From assembly GCA_012729335.1 (NCBI GenBank), contig JAAYDJ010000025.1, forward strand, positions 60,422-124,421: a stretch of DNA of 64,000 bases. Reading direction: 5' to 3'. The notes below the pieces were generated by a model, which had not been told where the DNA came from, ran no database searches, and saw only the letters and a program-made list of their open reading frames with translations. Within the stretch, counting starts at the first letter, position 1. Every line of letters begins with the position of its first letter. The position numbers and the translations under genes are program-made. Below are positions 57,266 through 64,000 of the stretch, in pieces. Origin of the DNA: Bacteroidales bacterium. GTDB taxonomy: Bacteria; Bacteroidota; Bacteroidia; Bacteroidales; Prolixibacteraceae.

Positions 57266-59251
57266 TTAATAGCCTGTGTTTTGCCAGAATCCCTCCCCTC
57301 CGGGTGCGGAGGCCAGGTTGGTGATTGCATCGAGCTGGGCCTGCGGGATCGGCCGGTAGTAATGGAACTCCTTGATGCTGGCCGCGCCCTGGGCGTTGTA
57401 TTTCTTCACGCGGTCGACCAGGGTTTTGGTTCTTTTAAGGTCGAACCAGCGCTGTTGTTCCCCGCACAGTTCGATGGCGCGCTCCTCGAGGATGGTGTTG
57501 ATATCGACGGTTCCTTTCAGGGAGTTGTCCATGCCGGTTTTGGCCCGTTTGGCCCTGAGCTGGTTCAGGGTGGACAGGGCCGCTGAAGCGCTGCCACTTC
57601 CCAATTCGGCTTCCGCCTTGATCAGATACATCTCGGCAAGGCGCAGAACGATGGCATCGCGGCTCGAAATGTCATGGGTGGGATAAGTGGGGTCATACAC
57701 GTCGTCAAGGAACTTCTTAATACCCGGATAAGAGCACCATCCTCCGATTTTATAGGAGTTATAGCGGCCGTCGGCATATACATCGGAATTGGCTTTGGCG
57801 GCTTCCGTGGGTTTGGCCGTCGCCGGATCGGAAGAAGTGTAGACGGGAATGTCCCCCCCGCTCATGAACTGAATACGGTAACGCCCTTTGGCCCATGCCT
57901 GCATCGCCTGCCCTTCGGGAGAATTCCCATCAAGAAAACAATAGTAGATGGCCGTGTCCTGGATCGCCGGATAGTTCTTGGAACTCCCCGCCAGTCCGGG
58001 CGCAATGGTGTAGGCATCCAGAAGTGTGGCCTCGGTCCGCTGGTCGGTGGCCCTATTCTTCTCCAGAACACTCCAGAGATAAAGGGAAGGCAGATAACGG
58101 GTAAAACCTCTACCGTAAGGCGAATAGTAGGGGGCTACATAAACCTTTTCCCCTGTTTTGAAGTGAGTGATGGTGGAGGTGGATTCCCCCAGTACCCTGA
58201 CAAAAGTCTCCTTGCCGTTGTTTCCGAGGTCGGAAGCTCCATTGTTCCACATGGAGACGAACATGAGCAGCATGGCGCTGCCGCCGCGGCTGTAACCGGT
58301 GCGGGTGATCAGCGAGTTGTAGTCGAGGGGATCCCCCGATGCGTTGGTCTTGTACCTTTTGGGAATGCAGTTGACGTTGGTCTTGATGTCGGCCGAGTAG
58401 GTCACACCCCAGATGGCCTCCTTGTTTTTGGAGACATCCTCGTTTTTCATGGACCAGGTGTCGGCGTAGTTGTCGTAGAAGGAGGCGATGCCGCTGTTGA
58501 TGACCGCTTCGGCTTCCGTTTTGGCCTGGCCATAGAGGTCGGTTTTACCCAGCCAGCTGGCGGCATAAAGGAGCACCCTTGCCTTAAGGGCCCTGGCTGC
58601 CCAGTAATTGGCGCGGCCATCGCTCTTGATCATGTAGTTGGCGGCCTGGAATGCGGCAATCGACTTGTCGAGGTCGTCGAGGATGTTGTTGTAAACCTCC
58701 TCTTCCGAAAGCCGGGTGGGATTGGTGACGATCTCGGTCTGAGGCTCGCTGTTGTAAGGAATGGGACCCCAGATGTTCACCATATGAAAATAGTAAAAGG
58801 CCCGCAGGAAATAGGCTTCTCCCATGAACCTGCTCCGGAGGTTCTCGGCAATCACCTTGTTTTCGGGGACATACTTCAGTGCGGTATTACACACGTCAAC
58901 GGCGCAGTAAAACATCTCCCAGTAGTGGTCGAGGCTGGCATTGTCGCTGGAGTTGCCGTCGAGGCTCTCGGCGGTGATGTTATAGGTGTTGAGCGATTTC
59001 TGCTTGTTGTCATAGCCGTAGTAGAAGAGGTCGGTGCCGGTTTCCGACAGGCCGAGGCCTGCTTCTTTTCCGTACCATCCGCGGGCAAAACTGTAGGCCG
59101 AAGAAACGAGACCCTGGATGCCCGAAGCGGTACTGTACGTCAGGTCTGCGGTCATGCCTGCCTTGTTGTCCTCTTCCAGAAAGTCGGAACAGGAAGGGGT
59201 GCTCATCACGAGCGCCGCCGCAGCGAGTATGGTGAAAATTGTTTTTTTCAT
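57266..59251 (-). CDS. SusD-family outer membrane lipoprotein (pectin locus, pair 1)
   Basis: A 661-residue lipoprotein with 'AALVMSTPSCSDFLEEDN' (lipobox-like TPSC). SusD motifs: 'GEAYFLRAFYYFHMVNIWGP', 'VLRLAEMYLIKAEAELGSGS' and 'ERAIELCGEQQRWFDLKRT'. It follows its SusC partner by 20 bases and ends the first transcription block. Confidence 0.95.
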   Translation of the reverse strand: MKKTIFTILAAAALVMSTPSCSDFLEEDNKAGMTADLTYSTASGIQGLVSSAYSFARGWYGKEAGLGLSETGTDLFYYGYDNKQKSLNTYNITAESLDGNSSDNASLDHYWEMFYCAVDVCNTALKYVPENKVIAENLRSRFMGEAYFLRAFYYFHMVNIWGPIPYNSEPQTEIVTNPTRLSEEEVYNNILDDLDKSIAAFQAANYMIKSDGRANYWAARALKARVLLYAASWLGKTDLYGQAKTEAEAVINSGIASFYDNYADTWSMKNEDVSKNKEAIWGVTYSADIKTNVNCIPKRYKTNASGDPLDYNSLITRTGYSRGGSAMLLMFVSMWNNGASDLGNNGKETFVRVLGESTSTITHFKTGEKVYVAPYYSPYGRGFTRYLPSLYLWSVLEKNRATDQRTEATLLDAYTIAPGLAGSSKNYPAIQDTAIYYCFLDGNSPEGQAMQAWAKGRYRIQFMSGGDIPVYTSSDPATAKPTEAAKANSDVYADGRYNSYKIGGWCSYPGIKKFLDDVYDPTYPTHDISSRDAIVLRLAEMYLIKAEAELGSGSASAALSTLNQLRAKRAKTGMDNSLKGTVDINTILEERAIELCGEQQRWFDLKRTKTLVDRVKKYNAQGAASIKEFHYYRPIPQAQLDAITNLASAPGGEGFWQNTGY

Positions 59252-59271
59252 ATTGATGGGAATATTATGGG

Positions 59272-62200
59272 TTAAAACTCAAGATTGATGCCGAAGACGG
59301 CCTGCTTGGCCAGGGGGAAGGTGACCGCTCCTCCGCGTTCGGGGTCATAGTTGTCGATTTTGGCAAAGGTGAAGTAGTTCTTCAGGGAGCCGAAGAGCCG
59401 GACCCTGTCGATACCCACCTGCCCAATGAGGCGGGAGGGGAGGTTGTAGGCCAGGGTGATGTCCTTGACCTTGATGTAGTCGGCTTTTTCATACCTCAGG
59501 GAGGTGCCGTAGCTGCCGTAGGTGGTGCTGGCGGCGCCCGGACTGGGGAATTTGGCGCCGGTGTTGGTGGGGGTCCAGTAATCCAGGTCGCCCCAGTTGG
59601 CGGTTTCGTAATTGAGCTGGGTGTTCATGTCATACGACAGCATGCCTCCCAGGCGGGCAAACAGCAACACCGACAGGGAGAGATCGCCAAAGGTGAAGGT
59701 GTTGTTCATCCCGAAGATATGCTTTGGGGAACGTCCGTAAACGATCTTGTCTTCATCGTCAAGTTTGCCGTCGTCATTACGGTCGTTGATTTTAATGGTT
59801 CCCGGTACGCCGTATGCGGCTACATAGCCGATGCTCTCCCCTGGGTGGCGGGCTTCCCAGTCGGTTTTATATTGGGCGAATTCCCCCACATTCCAGTTGC
59901 CCAGGGCTTCATAGTCGTAGAAAATGGAGACCGGTTCTCCCACGATCTGTCCCGAAGTGCCGGTGATGTTCCGTTCCACTCCTTCCGAAAGCCCTGTGAT
60001 CTTGTCGCGCGAAGTGGAATAGTTCCAGTTAATGTCCCAGCTGAATTTTCCGGCTTTGACGGCCAGGGTGTTGAGGGCAACCTCCAGGCCTTGCCCTTCG
60101 GTGGAACCGATGTTGGCCAGCACACTGGGAAACACTGACGAAGGCGGAGCGCTCTTCAGATAAAGGAGGTCATCGGTTTTGCTCATATAATAGTCGATGC
60201 TACCCGAAATGCGGTTGGCCAGGATGCCGAAGTCGATGCCGAAGTCGAGGACGGTGGTGGTCTCCCAGGTGAGGTCTTTATTGCCCATGGTGCTGGGGAT
60301 ATTTCCGGGAATATCCTTGCCGTCGAGGTAATAATAGATAAGGTTGGTGCTCAGGGAGGTGAGGGTACTGTAGGGATCCACGGCGGCATTCCCTGACATC
60401 CCCCAGGAGGCGCGAAGTTTCAGGTTGGTGAGCCAGTCGCGGGAGCCTGCCAGGAACGGTTCTTCGTTGATGCGCCATGCGGCAGCCAGAGAGGGGAAGG
60501 TGCCCCATTTGTGCCCTTCGGCCAGGGTCGAGGAACCATCGGTACGGAGGGAGGCCGTCAGCAGATACCTTTCCCGGAATTTGTAGTTGAGGCGGCCGAA
60601 GTAAGAGAGCAGCGAGGACTTGGTATATGCGCTGGTGCTGGTCTCGGTGCTGATCTTGGAAAGGTCGTAGAAGAGACTGTTGTAATAATGCTCCCTGCCG
60701 GCATCTCCTTCGGTACGCATGTTTTCATAAACACTCTGTGCCATACTTTGTCCCAGGAGGAAAGTGACATCATGCGGAGATCCGCCGAAAGCAGTATGGT
60801 AGTTGAGGGTATTTTCCCAGGTATAACCGGTTGATTTGCTGTACTGCGAGGAGATAAAACTGGTGCCGGGCGACTGATAACGGCCCACACTCTGATAATC
60901 CTGGTAGGTGCCGTCACGGACATTGCTCCGGTCGAGGGCGTAAATCGATTTGAAAAGGAGATTTTTGTGTGGGGTCACCTCCAGATAGACGTTTCCGAAG
61001 AAACGGGTGGTTTCGATGTTGTGTGCGAAAGCCCCCTCGGTTTCGTCGAGCAGGGGGTTGGCATGGGCGGCATACCTCGGATTGGGGGTGTAGATGAGAT
61101 TTCCCTCCCTGGTATAGGGGTGGGTGATGGTGGTCATCTTCAGGGACTGCCCGAAGACGCTGGAGTTGCGGGCGTCATGGTCCTTGAAGGTATAGAGCAG
61201 GCTGGTACCTGCCCTGAAGAGATCGCTGATTTTATGGTCGAGGACCACCTTGGCATTGTAGCGGTCCATCATGTCGTCTTTCATGAGGCCCTCTTCGAAC
61301 ATGGTTCCCAGTGAAAGGTTGAAGTTGGTGCGTGCGCTGCCTCCCGAGACGGCCAGTTCGTAATTCTGGGTGAGGCCGTTCTGTAGGATCAGGTCGAGCC
61401 AGTCGGTGTAGGACCCGTCGTTATAGATCTCCATCTCGGTGAAGTCTTCGAGGTTCTCGGTGAGCACCTGTTCCACAGAAAGGTTGCTGGCTCCCCAGTT
61501 GCCTGAGGCGGCATCGGCCTGGTAATTGGCTTTGTCGATCAGGCGCTGCACCTCCTTCGGGCCGTACATCATCTGGGGTACGTGCGTGGGAATGTTGGAG
61601 GAGAGATACGAGTTGAGGGCTACCTTGGTTTTTCCCTCCTTACCCCGTTTGGTGGTAATCAGGATGACGCCGTTGGCCCCGCGTGTTCCGTAAATGGCGG
61701 TGGAAGAGGCATCTTTCAGCACTTCCATTGATTCGATATCAGAGGGATTGATGTCGAGCGTAGAGCCATATGCCACGCCGTCGACCAGGATCAGCGGGCT
61801 GTTAGAGGCCGAGATTGAGCGGTTCCCCCTGAGGGTGAGACTGACACCGGCTCCCGCCTGGCCGTTCGACTGCTGAATGTCGAGCCCCGGTACACGGGCC
61901 TGCATGGCCTGCATGGCATTGCTGGTGGTCGTTTTGGTAATGTCATCGGCCTTCACCGAGGAGACGGCCCCCGTGAGGTCCCTCCGGCGGACAACCCCAT
62001 ACCCGATGGCCACCACCTCGTCAAGCCCAAAGGTCTCTTCGGACAGCGCCACATGAATGACACTTCTTCCGGCTATGGAAACCTCTTCACTGTGATAGCC
62101 CACGAACGACACCACCAGGGTGCCGTTGGCCGGCGCCTCCAGGCTATAATTTCCCTCATTGTCGGTGATGGTTCCCGTGGTGGTCCCCTTCAGCACGACA

Positions 62201-62370
62201 TTGGCCCCGGGAATGGGCTCCCCGTTGGGGGTACCCGTGACTTTTCCCGTGATCGTCACATTCTGCGCCATCGCGACAGTGGTCAGAAAAAGAAACCATC
62301 CCCCCAGCAACATACGGATCGCCGCAGGTTGAAAGTTCCTTTTAATCAACATGGTCATTAGCTTTGTCAT
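59272..62370 (-). CDS. SusC-family TonB-linked outer membrane transporter (pectin locus, pair 1)
   Basis: A 1032-residue porin: signal peptide ('MLLGGWFLFLTTVAMAQ'), carboxypeptidase-like domain ('GKVTGTPNGEPIPGANVVLK'), TonB box region 'DEVVAIGYGVVRRRDLTG' and the plug 'LRGNRSISASNSPLILVDGV'. It starts 19 bases after GH105, so the hydrolase and the transporter are co-transcribed. It and the pair 2 SusC are clearly different proteins, so they probably take up different pectic fragments. Confidence 0.95.
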   Translation of the reverse strand: MTKLMTMLIKRNFQPAAIRMLLGGWFLFLTTVAMAQNVTITGKVTGTPNGEPIPGANVVLKGTTTGTITDNEGNYSLEAPANGTLVVSFVGYHSEEVSIAGRSVIHVALSEETFGLDEVVAIGYGVVRRRDLTGAVSSVKADDITKTTTSNAMQAMQARVPGLDIQQSNGQAGAGVSLTLRGNRSISASNSPLILVDGVAYGSTLDINPSDIESMEVLKDASSTAIYGTRGANGVILITTKRGKEGKTKVALNSYLSSNIPTHVPQMMYGPKEVQRLIDKANYQADAASGNWGASNLSVEQVLTENLEDFTEMEIYNDGSYTDWLDLILQNGLTQNYELAVSGGSARTNFNLSLGTMFEEGLMKDDMMDRYNAKVVLDHKISDLFRAGTSLLYTFKDHDARNSSVFGQSLKMTTITHPYTREGNLIYTPNPRYAAHANPLLDETEGAFAHNIETTRFFGNVYLEVTPHKNLLFKSIYALDRSNVRDGTYQDYQSVGRYQSPGTSFISSQYSKSTGYTWENTLNYHTAFGGSPHDVTFLLGQSMAQSVYENMRTEGDAGREHYYNSLFYDLSKISTETSTSAYTKSSLLSYFGRLNYKFRERYLLTASLRTDGSSTLAEGHKWGTFPSLAAAWRINEEPFLAGSRDWLTNLKLRASWGMSGNAAVDPYSTLTSLSTNLIYYYLDGKDIPGNIPSTMGNKDLTWETTTVLDFGIDFGILANRISGSIDYYMSKTDDLLYLKSAPPSSVFPSVLANIGSTEGQGLEVALNTLAVKAGKFSWDINWNYSTSRDKITGLSEGVERNITGTSGQIVGEPVSIFYDYEALGNWNVGEFAQYKTDWEARHPGESIGYVAAYGVPGTIKINDRNDDGKLDDEDKIVYGRSPKHIFGMNNTFTFGDLSLSVLLFARLGGMLSYDMNTQLNYETANWGDLDYWTPTNTGAKFPSPGAASTTYGSYGTSLRYEKADYIKVKDITLAYNLPSRLIGQVGIDRVRLFGSLKNYFTFAKIDNYDPERGGAVTFPLAKQAVFGINLEF

Positions 62371-62389
62371 AGATCTAAGAATTAGAGAT

Positions 62390-63619
62390 TTATTGAGTTA
62401 AGTGGATTTCCAGGCTGGCAAGGATGAAGGGGCCGACGCCCTTGGGGTCGTTGTCGCGCACCGGTTCTCCGACGTAATAGGCATAGGAGCCGTCGCGATA
62501 GGGATTCCCTCCCAGGCCGGCAACCGAACAACATTGGGTCAGGCTGATGGTGCCGTCGCCGTTATCGCGGATGAGCCTGCTGACGATTCCCTTATATCCT
62601 TTAAAGGCTGTTTTTTGGTATTTTTTGGGCAGATATCCTTTACGGACGCCCTTTAGCAGGGCATAGGTGAACATGGAGGAGGCGGTGGCCTCAAGGTAGT
62701 TCCCTTCACGGGTACCCAGGTCCATGACCTGGTACCAGAGGCCTGATTCCTTATCCTGGTGGCGGGCCACACCTGCGGCGACCTGCCGGAGAATGATGAG
62801 GAGCTCTCCGCGTCGGGGGTGGTCGGCGGGAATGAAATCAAGCACATCGACCAGCGCCATGGCATACCAACCCATGGCGCGGCCCCAGAAATGAGGGGAG
62901 GTGCCCTTTTCGGGATGGGCCCACTTCTGTTCCCTGCGCTCATCCCAACCGTGGTAATTCAGCCCGCTCTCCGGATCAAAGGTATGCCTGTGGACAATGG
63001 CGAACTGGTCAATCACATCATTGAAGGCCTCCGGTTCACCGAAGTCACGGGCATACCGTGCGTAAAAGGGTGCCCCCATATATAGACCATCGAGCCACAT
63101 CTGATGGGTGTATATCTTTTTATGCCAAAAACCCCCCTCTGAGGTGCGGGGATGGGTCTTCAGCTGCTCCCGCAGGTGAAAAATCGCGCTCTTATAGCGT
63201 TTGTCATGGGTCTCGCGGTACAGGTCAAAAAGAAATTTCCCGGAGTTGATACGGTCAATATTATATTCCTCAGGCCTGTATCCCATAATGGTACCCTGGT
63301 CGTCGATCATCTTGTCGGCATAACTGCGGGCATAATCGTAAAACGCCTTATCACGCGAAAACTCATATACCCCGAGCATGGCCTGTGCAATCAGTCCCTG
63401 CGTGTAGTTCCATACCGGACGGTTGTTGTAATCAACACCCAGGATGTCAGGGAAATGCCGTATTTCGGATCGGGCCATCTTCTCGGCCATATCCAGCCCT
63501 TTGGGCAGGGAATTCTTGCACGCCAGGGCTGGCCGGGGCAGCAATAGCCAGAATGCCATCAGCAAGGGCATCCAATGCAGTCCTGATGTCAGGAGGTGGG
63601 TGGTCTTTCTTTCGGTCAT
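62390..63619 (-). CDS. GH105 unsaturated rhamnogalacturonyl/galacturonyl hydrolase
   Basis: A 409-residue (alpha/alpha)6 barrel with a signal peptide ('MPLLMAFWLLLPRPALAC', possibly a lipoprotein). The catalytic Asp is in 'HQMWLDGLYMGAPFYARYA', and 'SPHFWGRAMGWYAMALVDVL' and 'NYLEATASSMFTYAL' are family signatures. It hydrates the 4,5-unsaturated end left by pectate lyases, releasing the non-reducing residue. It leads the main pectin operon, 46 bases after a small membrane peptide. Confidence 0.94.
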   Translation of the reverse strand: MTERKTTHLLTSGLHWMPLLMAFWLLLPRPALACKNSLPKGLDMAEKMARSEIRHFPDILGVDYNNRPVWNYTQGLIAQAMLGVYEFSRDKAFYDYARSYADKMIDDQGTIMGYRPEEYNIDRINSGKFLFDLYRETHDKRYKSAIFHLREQLKTHPRTSEGGFWHKKIYTHQMWLDGLYMGAPFYARYARDFGEPEAFNDVIDQFAIVHRHTFDPESGLNYHGWDERREQKWAHPEKGTSPHFWGRAMGWYAMALVDVLDFIPADHPRRGELLIILRQVAAGVARHQDKESGLWYQVMDLGTREGNYLEATASSMFTYALLKGVRKGYLPKKYQKTAFKGYKGIVSRLIRDNGDGTISLTQCCSVAGLGGNPYRDGSYAYYVGEPVRDNDPKGVGPFILASLEIHLTQ

Positions 63620-63665
63620 TGTTTATCTGGTTTTATAATTAACGAAGGACGGGAGGAGGGGCGGA

Positions 63666-63770
63666 CTAAAACGCAAAGAAGACCAGAGCCAGCAACAGGG
63701 CCAGCAGGCTCAGTGTGATCAGCAGGATCAGGGCGGAAAGCCTCCTGATCTCTTTCGGTTTGTCTTCCAT
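63666..63770 (-). CDS. 34-residue single-pass membrane peptide
   Basis: A short frame from ATG 63770 to TAG 63666 encodes MEDKPKEIRRLSAL followed by a strongly hydrophobic stretch of about 22 residues of Leu, Ile, Ala, Val and Phe ending AF. A charged N-terminus then a clean helix looks like a real small membrane protein. It lies 46 bases upstream of GH105 on the same strand, with a TAACTTTG box 24 bases before its start. Function unknown. Confidence 0.6.
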   Translation of the reverse strand: MEDKPKEIRRLSALILLITLSLLALLLALVFFAF

Positions 63771-63794
63771 CAGGCGGTGGTTTGATTCGTTAAT

Positions 63795-63802
63795 CAAAGT
63801 TA
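63795..63802 (-). promoter_or_regulatory. -7 box for the pectin operon head
   Basis: On the minus strand this reads TAACTTTG, matching TAnnTTTG, 24 bases upstream of the small membrane peptide. A convincing -33 TTTG is not seen, which suits a regulated promoter. Confidence 0.4.
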
Positions 63803-63904
63803 AATATTACGCTTCACCAGGGGGCATCCTCGTTTCCCAACCAAGGGGGGGGGCATTCCTGACCGGCGCCAGGTTTCCCAAAAAGCGGGGAAAATCTTCC
63901 CGGA

Positions 63905-64000
63905 GAGGGATTGTCGGGAATCGGGAGTCGGGAATCATGAATCTTGAATGTGGGAGTCGGGAATCTTAAGTCTTGAGTCTTAAGTCTTAAGTCTTGAATC
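63905..64000. repeat. degenerate heptamer tandem array, running off the window
   Basis: The same 7-base unit family as at 35891-36130 (GAGTCGG, GAATCTT, AAGTCTT, GAGTCTT). The array is still continuing at the right edge, so its full length is unknown. Confidence 0.85.

Noticed and set aside
57674..59275. 533-codon frame antisense to susD of pair 1
   Set aside because: Shadow frame with no domain, opposite a full SusD.
63845..63853. Run of nine G as a phase-variation tract
   Set aside because: It lies about 75 bases upstream of the nearest start and outside the predicted promoter spacing, so there is no evident switching role.

Overview
The window reads as a chromosomal segment of a fermentative or anaerobe-like member of the Bacteroidota. 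The phylum call rests on three SusC/SusD pairs, a type IX secretion (T9SS) C-terminal sorting domain, a Bacteroidales-type double-glycine leader peptide, BatA-type and DUF5123-type proteins, and promoter boxes of the TTG-N20-TAnnTTTG kind. The futalosine menaquinone genes and the flavin reductase-rubredoxin fusion fit a low-oxygen life. I cannot place it below phylum/order; Bacteroidales/Marinilabiliales is the best guess. No rRNA, tRNA, CRISPR array, transposase or phage gene was seen.

Layout. 1-4850: the tail of an upstream gene (possibly an ECF sigma factor), an anti-sigma-like membrane protein with TPRs, a divergent signal-peptide-bearing TPR-CHAT protease, and a 52-residue double-glycine leader peptide. 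Together they look like a trans-envelope protease/signalling module, and they are the most novel-looking part of the window. 4840-12625: minus-strand housekeeping genes, namely cysK-epsC-rRNA methyltransferase, S41 protease-pnuC-nicotinamide riboside kinase, and guaA. 12710-29526: mixed-strand genes for a LysM/periplasmic-binding protein, rocD, a BatA/VWA protein, a B12-binding MerR regulator with a rubredoxin fusion behind it, a CDGSH protein, a lactonase, folE, mqnB-mqnD, rfaD, eno, dacB and an orphan membrane protein. 29688-35881: a SusC/SusD pair with a DUF6807 protein. 36166-38720: nfo, a D-amino-acid transaminase and ppa.

38656-63770: a minus-strand pectin utilisation locus. In transcription order it holds a 34-residue membrane peptide, GH105, SusC-SusD, a terminator, a second SusC-SusD, a DUF4957/DUF5123 surface lipoprotein, a PL1 pectate lyase, a very large CE8-PL1 fusion carrying a T9SS signal, GH43, CE8, GH28 and CE12. 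The genes make a coherent route: outer-membrane capture by SusCD and the lipoprotein, demethylation and cleavage outside by the CE8-PL1 fusion and PL1, then periplasmic trimming by CE8, GH28, CE12, GH43 and GH105. No regulator of the locus lies in the window.

Non-coding structure. Three copies of a 120-150 bp intergenic repeat (near 10968, 16250 and 28488) each follow a gene's 3' end in the same relative orientation, and share a foldable core with a compensatory base-pair change. Degenerate heptamer arrays (35891-36130 and 63905 to the window end) and a 19-20 bp tandem repeat (48508-48650) occupy other gaps. Strong hairpins mark several gene boundaries. No gene-free stretch exceeds 300 bp.
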